In this document: in pieces, positions 36,157 through 44,807 of the stretch
How the letters are laid out: each line of letters opens with the position of its first letter
Numbering within the stretch: position 1 is the stretch's first letter
Assembly (NCBI RefSeq): GCF_023051105.1
Contig: NZ_JALKIL010000024.1
Span: 1 to 64,000 of the forward strand
Length of the DNA: 64,000 nt
Direction of reading: 5' to 3'
DNA from: Anaerobiospirillum sp. NML120449
GTDB taxonomy: Bacteria; Pseudomonadota; Gammaproteobacteria; Enterobacterales; Succinivibrionaceae
The notes under the pieces: model-generated
Seen by the model: only the letters and a program-made list of their open reading frames with translations
Told to the model about the DNA's origin: nothing
Database searches by the model: none
Translations under genes and position numbers: made by a program

Positions 36157-37428
36157 ATCTCACCTAATAAAAACGCGCGGAAAGTCTTCAGAAAAGTCAT
36201 CAGACCGTGAAAAAAATGCGGGCTATTATACAATTTTTTACCCGTCCCCTGCGCTCAAATCCCATCATCTGAACAACATAATCATAACAGCCCATCCATA
36301 TAACGCGGCACTGAGCCCCAGGCATAAAAATGCCCTCCGGCCATAAGCAGTGCAACAGCGGCGCTATATGCTTTCGAAGAGTCATCGTCACCGAAGCTCC
36401 CGTCACTCAGGCGCACCGGCCACACAGGAGCTCCCGCCGCACCTGCTGCTCCCGCCGCGCCCGCCGCATGGACTGCGGCGCGTTGCGCCAGATGGGCAGC
36501 AGCACAGGCAGAGGGGCGGCTGCAGCTCATAAGATGGATGTCATGATGCGCTCAGATGGGGTTTTACAGAGCGCTATTGAGATGATATTGGGCTCATAGA
36601 ACACTAAATCTGGACTTAAAGCGCGTAAAAATCTGAAATTTCTGCCATTTGAGCAGAAACATGCAGGGGCTTGCCGGGATATGTGCATGGGAAATCTGCA
36701 GCTTTCATGTCCAGTGGAGTGTAATGGAGCCGGGAGAGCACTCACTCGTAATCAGCAGGGAAGTATGAGGGTAATACAGAGATAAATCTGGTGTTAATGG
36801 CTTAACATCGGGCTTTTGGACGTGGCTGTATGTATACATACATGCAGGTATTGCACGGTGACAGAGAGGTACGTAATTGTCTTTTCAAACTTGCCTAAGT
36901 AAGGGCTAATTTGCAGTGATTAAGATAGTCTTGTCAAAAATGCAGGCCGTAAGCTTTTATAAATGCCCGTCATCACTGATGGAACAGAGATCTGAGAGAC
37001 ATAAGTCCCTGTCTGCTGACAGGGCCGTGTCTGACACCAGTGAATTTTTACCCCGCCTGTGGGGACTGCAGATCCTGGCCTGCCGGTTATTATGCACAGA
37101 TGCTTCTGACTGTGCGTCACCTCCTGCCTTTTGTTCTGTCTGACCAGCTGTATTTACAAACCGCTGCCCTGATAACACCTGGGTAATGGTAAACAGCCCC
37201 ATGGTATGGACAGCAGTCAGCCGGCTCAGGCTGATGTCAGTGCTGCCCTGAATTTACTGAATGCAGGGAATAAGGCAGTTTCAGGCATAACAGTTATGCC
37301 ATGGCCAGCTGTGGTTTTGAACAGTACGGCCACGTGCTTATCTGGCGGCAGGCTGCCTTTGCCCGCTGCTGCGGGTCTGTCATGCTGATGTGAATCAGGT
37401 TGTCAGGCCTTATGACAGGAAGTAAGGT
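36157..37428. other. 1.27-kb divergent intergenic region upstream of miaB and the BOF-LEA gene
   Basis: It contains the miaB promoter region (AT-rich, 36160-36245) and a BOF-type promoter box at 36895-36926, listed separately. None of the open frames below 90 codons has protein-like content or a ribosome-binding site. Confidence 0.4.
36895..36926 (+). promoter_or_regulatory. Direct-repeat regulator box plus -10 upstream of the BOF-LEA gene
   Basis: CTAAGT (36895), N5, CTAATT (36906), N9, then TAAGAT (36921) as a -10 hexamer. The half-site period of 11 bp and the 9-nt distance to the -10 are identical in the boxes at 44632, 46137 and 47608. This is the most degenerate copy; the gene starts about 500 bp downstream, so the leader would be long. 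Confidence 0.6.
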
Positions 37429-38835
37429 ATGTTGAATGTAAAAAATATATTCCCAGGAACTATGCACTTTGCCTTAAGCAGAGCCATGAAAGGCTCAGCT
37501 GCTGTGGTACTGAGCACAAGCCTGCTCCTTGCTCCTGCCTGCGTCTGGGCCGGATACAAGTATCACAATGCTCCTCAGGGATTTTCTGATCAACTCAACT
37601 CTGTAGCCGTAATTCAGACCCATGGCCGTGATGATGAAGTCGTCAGGCTGCGTGGCCGTCTGACCGGCTTTCTGCACAAGAACAATTACGAATTTACCGA
37701 TGAACAGGGCAGCTCCATTGAGGTGGAGCTCGATGATGATGTGGACTGGTCATATGTCCACAAGGATCAGCTCATTGAAATTATTGGCGAGGTTGAGCGC
37801 AACATGTTCAAGCTCAAGATCGAAGCCAAGAGCTACCGCATTATCGAAACTACCGCTGCAACTGCAGCCACTCAGAGTGCTGCCTCAGGTGAATCAGGCA
37901 TCATAATCACTCCAGTTCCCGTCCCGTCAATGACAGGTCAGGGCATCCAGCCGGTCACTGAAGTTGCCGCTGCTGTGGTTCCGGCCGCCGTCGTGCCAGC
38001 CGTTACCGCCTCAGCTGTAGCCGGTACAGCTGCAGCTACTGTTCATGCCGTACAGGACGGCACCTACAAAAATATTCAGACAGGCCAGGCAAAGACTAAT
38101 CAGGTCACAGGAGACCAGACACAGCCGCCTGCTGCGCTCAGTGCAGATGCTCCTGCCAAAGACCCACAGCAAAAGAGTGCTGATGAGCAGGGTGAAAACT
38201 CTGACAAGGCAGAAAACAGCGACAGGAGCGGCCCGGCCGTTGCCCCACAGGGCGCAGATCAGATCAGCAATGCTGCTGCAGAGGCTGTAAAGAGCATTAA
38301 GGACAGCCACAAGGATATAGAGAAATCGGCCCGTGAGATTAATGATGGCGCTGCGGCTATCCGTGATTCAGCATCAGTTTATCTGGTATCTGCCAGCGAG
38401 GATTTAACTGCATCTGCAAGTGATACTTTTGACTCTGTAAAGAGTGCAGTAAAGTCAGTAGGCAGTGAAGTTGCCCAGTCAGCCAGTGAGGCTGGAAAAG
38501 AGGCTGCTGAAATCAGCCGCCAGATTGGTAAGGAAGCTGTCGAGGCCGGACGCCAGATTGGTAAGGAAGCTGCCGAGGCAGGCCGCGAGGCTGGCAGGGA
38601 AGCATCTGAAGCTGGCCGTGCCCTTGGCAAAGAAGCTGCTGAAGCCGGACGCGCCATAAGCGCCGGAGCCGAACGGATGGCAGGCGATGCGGCAGCAGCT
38701 ATCAGATCCGCCTCTTCTGCCATTGCCACCAAGGTCAAAGACACTGTCAGTGCACCTTCTGTCACCTCGGTAAGCAATGATGCCGGAGTCAATATTCCTG
38801 CTGCCAGCTCACAGGAAGGCTCCAGCAGACTTTAA
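37429..38835 (+). CDS. Secreted BOF-domain protein fused to an LEA-like repeat tail
   Basis: A signal peptide (AVVLSTSLLLAPACVWA) precedes a BOF (YgiW/YdeI-type OB-fold) domain at about residues 45-140: VRLRGRLTGFLHKNNYEFTD, SIEVELDDDVDWSYV and a final strand VERNMFKLKIEAKSYRII. BOF proteins are periplasmic, some are stress-induced, and Salmonella YgiW (VisP) was reported to bind peptidoglycan sugars. Unlike the other five BOF proteins here, this one (468 aa) continues with an Ala/Val/Pro linker and a polar segment, then five 11-residue repeats of GKEAAEAGRAI type, which resemble group 3 LEA proteins and are expected to form a long amphipathic helix. A good AGGAAG site precedes the ATG. Confidence 0.85.
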   Translation: MLNVKNIFPGTMHFALSRAMKGSAAVVLSTSLLLAPACVWAGYKYHNAPQGFSDQLNSVAVIQTHGRDDEVVRLRGRLTGFLHKNNYEFTDEQGSSIEVELDDDVDWSYVHKDQLIEIIGEVERNMFKLKIEAKSYRIIETTAATAATQSAASGESGIIITPVPVPSMTGQGIQPVTEVAAAVVPAAVVPAVTASAVAGTAAATVHAVQDGTYKNIQTGQAKTNQVTGDQTQPPAALSADAPAKDPQQKSADEQGENSDKAENSDRSGPAVAPQGADQISNAAAEAVKSIKDSHKDIEKSAREINDGAAAIRDSASVYLVSASEDLTASASDTFDSVKSAVKSVGSEVAQSASEAGKEAAEISRQIGKEAVEAGRQIGKEAAEAGREAGREASEAGRALGKEAAEAGRAISAGAERMAGDAAAAIRSASSAIATKVKDTVSAPSVTSVSNDAGVNIPAASSQEGSSRL

Positions 38836-38904
38836 TGACTTAAAGCAGCTGCGTCCTTCATAAGCAGGCGGTCGACAGGCATAACGATTTAACGCGCTAT
38901 TTAC

Positions 38905-38937
38905 AGGGCTCTGGCATTTATTGTCAGGGCCCTTTGT
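38905..38937 (+). terminator. Possible terminator after the BOF-LEA gene
   Basis: AGGGCTCTG pairs with CAGGGCCCT across an 11-nt AT-rich loop, followed by TTGTGTG. The T-run is poor. Confidence 0.4.
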
Positions 38938-39225
38938 GTGACTATACAGCTGTAAGATCAGCTGCCGTTAAGCCTTTAAAAGGGTCTTTATTTTCCTCAT
39001 CACAGTTCTTGCAATGTATGGCAAGCCTGTCTGCCTGCACATCATGACTGCCTGCCTGCATGCATGCACGCATGCCTGCACGCCTGCAAGGCCGTCACGG
39101 CCCCTGGGTCATACGCCCCGTAAGGACAGTCCGTGTGCTATGGTATGCGGGCTATGTGTTCCATGGCAGCTGTATGATGAGGCCATAACGATCAGCCACA
39201 AGCTAACACTCTCAGGAGGTGGTTT

Positions 39226-39774
39226 ATGAGAACAACACCTGCAGCGCTGGTGCTGTCCCTGATGCTCGGTTCCTGTGCCTTTATGACTTCGGCATGGGCG
39301 GCGGGCAATGAGGGCGCTCAGGATAATCAGCCTAAAATCAAGGTCTATGGCAACAAGACACCTACCATGATAGGCACTCCTGAAGAGGTGGCTGCCTATC
39401 GACAGGAGCTTGCCAAACAGGAGGCCCAGAGCCGTCCAGGCACCTACACCTATGTAGATGAAAACGGCAATACCGTAACTGTGCAGTCGGGCACCAGTAA
39501 CAGTTTTGGAGTTGGCCTTGATGCCTATTACTATTATGGTGGCAATGGCAACTATCCAGGAGGCCAGTATCCGGGCGGCAATTATCCAGGTCACCGTCCG
39601 CCACCTCCACCACCAGGCACCCCGGTACCGCCTGACATGCCTATGCTGCCGGATCCGCCTCCGCCACCAGGCACAGTGATTACTCCGCCACCGCCTCCGG
39701 CATGGGCTCCAACATCTCCTAATGTGCCTCTGGAGCCGCCACCAGGTGGTTTCCCAACACCGTCACTGCCTTAG
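39226..39774 (+). CDS. Secreted proline-rich protein of 182 aa
   Basis: A near-ideal AGGAGGTG site lies 5 nt before the ATG. The N-terminus is a signal peptide (ALVLSLMLGSCAFMTSAWA) with a likely signal peptidase I site after AWA; LGSC could also be read as a lipobox, so a lipoprotein cannot be excluded. Mature residues 30-90 are polar (KIKVYGNKTPTMIGTPEEVA, TYTYVDENGNTVTVQSG). A Tyr/Gly/Asn-rich section follows (YYYYGGNGNYPGGQYPGGNY), then a proline-rich tail with PPPPPPG, PPPPPG and PPPPPA runs. Such tails often span or bind the peptidoglycan layer or recruit partners. The family is not recognised. A bidirectional terminator follows 107 bp later. Confidence 0.8.
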   Translation: MRTTPAALVLSLMLGSCAFMTSAWAAGNEGAQDNQPKIKVYGNKTPTMIGTPEEVAAYRQELAKQEAQSRPGTYTYVDENGNTVTVQSGTSNSFGVGLDAYYYYGGNGNYPGGQYPGGNYPGHRPPPPPPGTPVPPDMPMLPDPPPPPGTVITPPPPPAWAPTSPNVPLEPPPGGFPTPSLP

Positions 39775-39880
39775 ATACGGCAGACTGTCAGGGCACATCA
39801 GGCCTGTCAGTAAGCTCATCAGTATGATCCTCAGTAATATCCTGAGGGGGCTTTGAGGACCTTATTCAGCCACAGAAATG

Positions 39881-39908
39881 GAAAAGCCAGGCATTTGCCT
39901 GGCTTTTC
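39881..39908. terminator. Bidirectional terminator between the proline-rich protein and convergent genes
   Basis: GGAAAAGCCAGGC and GCCTGGCTTTTCC form a perfect 13-bp stem with a 2-nt central loop. The A and T runs inside the arms serve both strands. Confidence 0.9.
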
Positions 39909-39952
39909 CATTTGCGCATTGGGCGATATCAGATCAGGACTGCCGCTCAGTG

Positions 39953-40432
39953 CTATTTGAATACTTTGGGCTGATAACCCTGGGTAGCCTTACGCACATT
40001 GGGCGAAGGATTGTCTGTGGTGTTAAAACGCTGATACCACGGCTCGTAATACACAGGATCAGTGTCGTATGAGTCTGCGCAGTTATGGCAGGGCTCACGA
40101 CCTGTCTGATAGTAGTTGAGAGTATTACGTATTGATGAGCTGCGCACTGGTTCCCTTACAGGAACAGGGGCATTGTAAACAGCTCCATCCTGCTGCAGGG
40201 TATCGGACATTTTCTGAAACTGCAGAGGCTTTGCCGGACGCAGCCCTGATCCTCCCGGTGCCGGTTTTATCTGTGCTGAGGTGGCATTGCTGACCTGTGC
40301 ACCACCAGCCGAAGCTGACGGCTGTGCATAGCCGCTGTGAGCTGAGGGGCTGACGGAGCCACCAGTTCCGGCAGCAGCCTGGAACATGGCGCTCAGATCA
40401 GATTCAGATGAATTATATACTGGGAGCTTCAT
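39953..40432 (-). CDS. Hypothetical protein of 159 aa, overlaps the lipoprotein gene upstream
   Basis: Starts at MKLPVYNSSESDLSAMFQ. The open frame extends further upstream (to 40648), but that part is the out-of-frame shadow of the lipoprotein gene. The ATG overlaps the 3' end of that gene by 20 nt, suggesting translational coupling. The N-terminal half is Gly/Ser/Ala-rich; the C-terminal 60 residues look more constrained (NTLNYYQTGREPCHNCAD, then YYEPWYQRFNTTDNPSPNVR) with a Cys-x-x-Cys pair. There is no signal peptide or membrane helix. The family is not recognised. The coupling suggests it works with, or is made in proportion to, the lipoprotein. Confidence 0.65.
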   Translation of the reverse strand: MKLPVYNSSESDLSAMFQAAAGTGGSVSPSAHSGYAQPSASAGGAQVSNATSAQIKPAPGGSGLRPAKPLQFQKMSDTLQQDGAVYNAPVPVREPVRSSSIRNTLNYYQTGREPCHNCADSYDTDPVYYEPWYQRFNTTDNPSPNVRKATQGYQPKVFK

Positions 40433-40982
40433 GAGTATCTTTGCTGTCAGCAGCCCCATCAACTGCCTCGGCGGTTGCATCAGCAGGAGCTGTTCCGGGG
40501 GCTGCAACTGTCTGAGATCCTGTATCATCAGGTGCTGACTCATCAGGTTCTGACTCAGCGGATGCTGCCGCATCAGCTGCCTTCTGGTCGGCAGCTTCCT
40601 TTGCAAGGGCCTCAAGGCGGGCCTGCTCCATGGCCTCTTTTTGCTCACGGGCCAGACGGATAAAGGTGCGGCTGCTTTCGTCGTAAACGAGATCAGTGTT
40701 CTTTAAAGCAATACGGTAGGCGTTCTCATTATCAGGAGTCCATGAAGTCTCACCGTACAGGGAGTCGATTTCCTCACGGGTGTTTTTATGAATACGCTCA
40801 ATGGCGCGGTTCTGCGAAGCTGTTCGCGCCTCTTTGTCATTGAGCTCTTTGAGCAGGGTGGACATGGACTCACGATTGTCCTGTGAACCTGAACTGCAGG
40901 CACTGAGGAAGGCTGCAGCTGCCAGGGCAGAAACAACAGAGAAACGGGAAGTAGACGCATTAACAAAGCCAGTGCGCAGCAT
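40413..40982 (-). CDS. Lipoprotein of 189 aa with Glu/Ala-rich helical region
   Basis: The ATG at 40982 has a perfect AAGGAG site. The signal peptide ends in lipobox LSAC (SALAAAAFLSAC), predicting lipidation and an envelope location. The mature part starts with SSGSQDNRESMSTLLKEL, continues as a charged helical stretch (EARTASQNRAIERIHKNTRE; IRLAREQKEAMEQARLEAL) and ends in an acidic Ala/Pro-rich tail. An upstream in-frame ATG (41093) was excluded because the signal peptide would be buried. It overlaps the next gene by 20 nt. The family is unknown. Confidence 0.8.
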   Translation of the reverse strand: MLRTGFVNASTSRFSVVSALAAAAFLSACSSGSQDNRESMSTLLKELNDKEARTASQNRAIERIHKNTREEIDSLYGETSWTPDNENAYRIALKNTDLVYDESSRTFIRLAREQKEAMEQARLEALAKEAADQKAADAAASAESEPDESAPDDTGSQTVAAPGTAPADATAEAVDGAADSKDTHEAPSI

Positions 40983-41575
40983 GATCTGCTCCTTTAGACA
41001 GCTTGCTGATATGAGTAACAGTTCCATAACGCCACAATAACCGGCGGCGGTCCTTTCAGTACGACCGCTTAAGCAATACCCTGGCAGGCACATAAACCGG
41101 GGGCGTCAGTCTCATGTAATTATGAGCCAGGAAAGACAGTTTAGCTATAGTACTCCTTAGCTGCAGATAAATCGACTTTTCTAAAACTGCGCAATTCACT
41201 GTAGCAGTCTGGTATCACACCACGACAGTATTTCCCATTTATGGACAGCAAAGTGCACTAACGTACTCATGGTCTGCACGCTCATCAGCCGACATAACGT
41301 AAGTCAGCAGGCCGCCATCTGGCCCCAATGACCATGCACATGCCTTATGTACGGCAGGAGCTGCGCGCCTGCCGCTTGCGGGGGAGGAGCGTTACTGCAG
41401 TTGAGTGCTTAATGGTTGCCGGGAAGTCAGGGGTGTCAGCGATGTCTTGGATGTCAGCGATGTCAGGGATGTCAGGGGGCCATGGGATTCTAGCGGGGCG
41501 ATGTTACTGCACAGCTGATAAACAGGCCTTTGGAGCTCCTCATATTAAAAAAGTGTGAAATTTTAAAAAAAACTG
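40983..41575. other. Intergenic stretch upstream of the tRNA operon
   Basis: No gene was seen. It contains short GATGTCAG repeats at about 41430-41480 (GATGTCTTGGATGTCAGCGA-type) and ends in an A/T-rich block (41545-41575) that acts as an UP-element-like region for the tRNA promoter. Confidence 0.4.
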
Positions 41576-41603
41576 TTGACTGGGGTTTTATATTCGCTAT
41601 AAT
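41576..41603 (+). promoter_or_regulatory. Sigma-70 promoter of the tRNA operon
   Basis: TTGACT (41576-41581), 16-nt spacer, TATAAT (41598-41603), followed by a GC-rich GAGCGCC discriminator typical of stringently controlled stable-RNA promoters. A run of A residues precedes the -35. The first tRNA begins 48 bp after the -10. Confidence 0.9.
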
Positions 41604-41651
41604 GAGCGCCGTTGTCATAACGACACAGACTCTTAAAGACGGCAAGGTATT

Positions 41652-41726
41652 AGGGGTATAGCCAAGTGGTAAGGCAACGGGTTTTGATCCCGTCACGCCC
41701 TGGTTCGAGCCCAGGTACCCCTGCCA
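41652..41726 (+). tRNA. tRNA-Gln (anticodon TTG)
   Basis: Cloverleaf with acceptor AGGGGTA/TACCCCT, anticodon loop TTTTGAT (TTG), GGTTCGAGCC T-arm and encoded CCA. It is first in the operon and reads CAA. Confidence 0.95.
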
Positions 41727-41748
41727 TCAGTCTTTAAGAAACCGCCAC

Positions 41749-41825
41749 AGGGGTATCGCCAAGTTGGTAAGGCAACGGATTCTGATTCCGTCATTTCCAA
41801 GGTTCGAGTCCTTGTACCCCTGCCA
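41749..41825 (+). tRNA. tRNA-Gln (anticodon CTG), copy 1
   Basis: Acceptor AGGGGTA/TACCCCT, anticodon loop TTCTGAT, T-arm AAGGTTCGAGTCCTT, encoded CCA. It is identical to the copy at 41959 and reads CAG. Confidence 0.95.
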
Positions 41826-41831
41826 TTTAGT

Positions 41832-41908
41832 GGCTATGTAGCTCAGTTGGTTAGAGCGCGGCACTCATAATGCTGAGGTCACTGGTTCAATTCCAGTCAT
41901 AGCTACCA
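41832..41908 (+). tRNA. tRNA-Met (elongator, anticodon CAT), copy 1
   Basis: The GGCTATGTAGCTCAGTTGGT start, CTCATAA anticodon loop, GGTTCAATTCC T-arm and CCA end match elongator Met tRNA (E. coli metT type). It is identical to the copy at 42042. tRNA-Ile2 also has a CAT anticodon, but the acceptor and D arms favour Met. Confidence 0.9.
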
Positions 41909-41958
41909 GTCTTTTGCGGTTAAGACACTCAATCTGCTCATTCATGAGCTTCTCATGT

Positions 41959-42035
41959 AGGGGTATCGCCAAGTTGGTAAGGCAACGGATTCTGATTCCG
42001 TCATTTCCAAGGTTCGAGTCCTTGTACCCCTGCCA
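41959..42035 (+). tRNA. tRNA-Gln (anticodon CTG), copy 2
   Basis: Identical to the gene at 41749; it lies exactly 210 bp downstream as part of a duplicated Gln-Met unit. Confidence 0.95.
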
Positions 42036-42041
42036 CTCAGT

Positions 42042-42118
42042 GGCTATGTAGCTCAGTTGGTTAGAGCGCGGCACTCATAATGCTGAGGTCACTGGTTCAA
42101 TTCCAGTCATAGCTACCA
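42042..42118 (+). tRNA. tRNA-Met (elongator, anticodon CAT), copy 2
   Basis: Identical to the gene at 41832, 210 bp downstream of it. It is the last tRNA of the operon and is followed by a terminator. Confidence 0.9.
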
Positions 42119-42126
42119 TCTCATCG

Positions 42127-42158
42127 ACACCAGAAGACATACTTCTTGGTGTTTTTTT
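42127..42158 (+). terminator. Terminator of the tRNA operon
   Basis: ACACCAGAAG pairs with CTTCTTGGTGT over a 5-nt loop and is followed by seven T, 9 bp after the last tRNA. Confidence 0.9.
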
Positions 42159-42648
42159 GTTTTTGGGCCTCCCAAAAATCCCGCCTTAAGTTCATATCAA
42201 TATTAATCAATCCAATCTGCAAATCCGTACTGCCACCTGATCATCCTCTGGCAGCATGCAGCACACTTAATCTCGTCACAAGATCTGTCCAAATCCCGTC
42301 ATCATGCCAGGCTAAGTGTCCTGAACTGCGCTGTGCAGCGCTGCGCTGCACTGAAAGCCTGCATTCACTGCTCCAGTCATAAGAATTTTCACCATGATTC
42401 AGACCTGAACCTGTCTGCAATAATCCAGCACTTCTTCACCACTTCTCCAGTCGGGGTCGCTGAGCTAATGAGCACTTCGTGAACATTAAAGGCCGGCCTG
42501 GACTGGTGATTCTGGTGTGCCGGGCTGACCGGTGGCCGGGACGGCCGGCATGCTTGCTGACCGGGGGTGTCCGTTCCCGGGGCAGTTTTTCAGCGTGTGA
42601 GTTGCAAATGGGGGCAGAAAGCCTGTTGCTGTGCAGATATGCTGCAAA
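42159..42648. other. Intergenic stretch after the tRNA operon
   Basis: No gene was recognised. It includes GGCCGG-rich palindromic sequence at about 42525-42555. The short open frames lack ribosome-binding sites. Confidence 0.35.
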
Positions 42649-42650
42649 CA

Positions 42651-42679
42651 AAAAAGCCTGACAAATGTCAGGCTTTTTT
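42651..42679. terminator. Bidirectional terminator after the membrane coiled-coil gene
   Basis: AAAAAAGCCTGAC pairs with GTCAGGCTTTTTT over a 3-4-nt loop. It is located 21 bp past the stop of the minus-strand gene at 42700 and is symmetric, so it works on both strands. Confidence 0.9.
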
Positions 42680-42699
42680 GGCAAGTGCTCAAAAATTCT

Positions 42700-43113
42700 T
42701 TAGCGGGTGCGTACTGAACGCTCGAGGCTCTGAATTACGTACTCGGAGTTGGCGGCATGACGCTCAAGATTGGAAATGCGGTTGTCGAAATTGGTGAGCT
42801 CCTGCTGCAGGAACTGGTAGTCATTACCGGTCTTGCCAACTACGCTCTGCATGGCGCTAACTTCGGCATTGAGACGGGCAAATTCAGCACGGACAGTCTC
42901 AAGCTCACGGGAGAACTCTACAATATTGCTCTCCATATTGGCCATACGGTTCTGGATGCTGTGAACATCGGTTGCTGAGGAGAAAGACTGCATGGTGTCC
43001 TTCTGGCTCTTTACGGTGATGGAAAGGAAAACCAGCTGGATGGCAATAACGATAATTGCCAGAGTGAGGGCACCAGTAATGATAATTAAAGGCTTGTTAC
43101 TTTTAAAATCCAT
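42700..43113 (-). CDS. Small membrane-anchored coiled-coil protein of 137 aa
   Basis: The product has a positively charged start (MDFKSNK), one membrane helix at about 8-33 (PLIIITGALTLAIIVIAIQL), and then a long coiled coil (about 55-135) with heptad patterns (NRMANMESNIVEFSRELETV; FLQQELTNFDNRISNLERHA). The topology fits an inner-membrane protein with a periplasmic coiled coil, in the general style of FtsB/FtsL or spanin-like scaffold proteins, but it matches none of those by sequence. The GAGGCG site fits the ATG, and a strong terminator follows. It is a single gene, oriented away from the BOF cluster. Confidence 0.8.
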   Translation of the reverse strand: MDFKSNKPLIIITGALTLAIIVIAIQLVFLSITVKSQKDTMQSFSSATDVHSIQNRMANMESNIVEFSRELETVRAEFARLNAEVSAMQSVVGKTGNDYQFLQQELTNFDNRISNLERHAANSEYVIQSLERSVRTR

Positions 43114-43619
43114 ATTCTTCGCCTCGGCTAGTTAGACTCGCACATCAGAAAGCTTATTGGTGAGGCATATTCCTGGGAATACTCTCTGCGGCTAAAACCG
43201 TCATAATTCCAATGTTTTAGAGTAGTGCTGCAGAAAGTATGAAAGTCAGATTTCCTGTACTTTTCTTATCTGCCAGTTATACGCAGTTATTAATATACCA
43301 ATATTTGGGCTCATTATTTAGCAAGCCGCAAAATCTTTATAGTTCAGTCACGGCGTGATGCTGCAAGAGAGCCCTCTCCCGGAGGTATACCTGCGGCCCG
43401 CCATTGTAACCGTTATCAGGCAACATTTTCTTAATGAGATTCAGAAAACAGAGCTCCTGTCACAAAAATTAATCTGAGCATGTGATTGATTCCATGTTGC
43501 GGTTGACTTTACTCATGCCTTCGGATCAACAGACTGCACAGACTGTAATAATTACAGGATTTTTGATCCTTTCAGTCAAACTGGACAGAGGAAAATATCC
43601 GGATATGGGGGCTCAGTTC

Positions 43620-43796
43620 TCCCACAAGGTAATGTGCTTAGCGCACCCTAAATGTAATGGGGGTAGCGCACCACGCAAGTTAAGGGCCTGACGGTCCCAG
43701 CAGGGTAAGGGGGTTAGCTGTTCCTGCAAGGTAATGGGTTTAGCTGTTCCAGCAAGGTAAGGGGTTTAGCGCTCCCCGCAAGGTGCGGGGAGGCCG
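43620..43796. repeat. Degenerate tandem array of a 26-bp unit, about seven copies
   Basis: Units start near 43620, 43646, 43672, 43698, 43724, 43750 and 43776; the core is GCAAGGTAATGGGTTTAGC with strong decay in the first copies. No palindrome or spacer was seen. Confidence 0.8.
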
Positions 43797-44260
43797 TATG
43801 GGTGAGGTACTATTTTGGCTTTACTTTGTCCGTCATGAGTGAGCACAGGCTGTTGCCGGACATAAAATCAGGCACGCATTAAAAAGGTAACAGTTAAGAG
43901 GGAGCGGCCCATCAAATTGTATATTTGACAGGTCCTGACAGTGCTAAGTTCCGTACCCAGGTACCAGTAATATGGTCAAATTCAGGTAAAACAGGCCTGT
44001 TTTGTGAGCCATGTCTGCTTTGCGCGTCATAAATTGACAGGAATTTATGGCATCAAGATGAACTCAGTACACTACACAGGTGATTCTCAGATTTCTGTAT
44101 AGCTGAGCTGCTGGCCGGTTCAATTTTGAATGTATAAATGTACATAAATGGCAGAGGTCAGTCTTGTGAGCGGTAGTCTGAACGCAGGTATGCCCTGGCC
44201 TGAATTCAGATGTAAGAAAGTATGAGCGTTCAGATGGAGCTAAGATTTGCAATTTCAATG

Positions 44261-44350
44261 GATGGTCAGATTCAGCTTAGACCGGACAGCTCAGTAGATG
44301 GTCAGATTCAGCTTAGACCAGACAGCTCAGTAGATGGACAGATTCAGCCT
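44261..44350. repeat. Tandem array of a 36-bp unit, two and a half copies
   Basis: Copies start at 44261, 44297 and 44333 with GATGGTCAGATTCAGC or GATGGACAGATTCAGC. The period is in phase with a short open frame encoding DGQIQLRPDSSV repeats, but that frame has no ribosome-binding site. Confidence 0.85.
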
Positions 44351-44631
44351 GGATCGGGCTTTTGCGCAGGAGCAATTAACAGTTGTGAGGAGTTTTCGCA
44401 GGGGCGCTGCCTGGGCAGGTTTTAGCATGTGGCATGGCAGTTTGTTGCGGGAGGAAAACAGCCTGGAAAGCAGCCTGGAAAATGCCCTGTTTTTGTGAGT
44501 ATTCGAACCAGGTAAATAAAATGTAAAAAAAAGCATGAAATTTTTCCGGGGGCATAAATGCGATAGATACGGGCTGTCTACGGCATGGGAGTATTTCTTG
44601 TTATTTTTCCTTAGGAAATTGGCAAAAAATG

Positions 44632-44663
44632 CTAAGTAAGAGCTAAGTACAAAAGCGTTTAAT
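44632..44663 (+). promoter_or_regulatory. Direct-repeat regulator box plus -10 upstream of the first BOF pair
   Basis: CTAAGT (44632), N5, CTAAGT (44643), N9, TTTAAT (44658) as -10. The direct repeat with 11-bp period resembles binding sites of OmpR/PhoB-family regulators, and by shape the CTTAA-N6-CTTAA site of PmrA/QseB. It replaces a recognisable -35, as at activated promoters. Confidence 0.75.
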
Positions 44664-44807
44664 GTATTCAGCGCAGGCTTCCACGCAAATGCAACTGACC
44701 GGTTCTGATTCCGGTTGCTCCTGTCCCTGGGCCTTATCTGACAGATCAGGAGAGTATGTCGCGTGGCAGACCTTCAACAGTTAAATACCCATTTCTGGAG
44801 AAATATC

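Larger units (their letters stand above)
43114..44631. other. 1.5-kb gene-free stretch with two repeat arrays
   Basis: It contains the 26-bp and 36-bp arrays described separately and an AT-rich start (43195-43350) likely to hold the promoter of the minus-strand membrane protein. No open frame with convincing content was found. The frame at 44222-44425 is open only because the 36-bp repeat is in phase. Confidence 0.4.

Noticed and set aside
40433..40648. 5' extension of the 159-aa gene
   Set aside because: This part is the out-of-frame shadow of the lipoprotein gene and has a composition unlike the rest.
41865..42074. Minus-strand ORF of 69 codons across the tRNA genes
   Set aside because: It is antisense to tRNA-Met and tRNA-Gln and is a well-known type of false ORF; tRNA folding explains the sequence.
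44222..44425. 67-codon ORF with DGQIQLRPDSSV repeats
   Set aside because: Open only because the 36-bp repeat is in phase. It has no ribosome-binding site and no homology that I can recognise.
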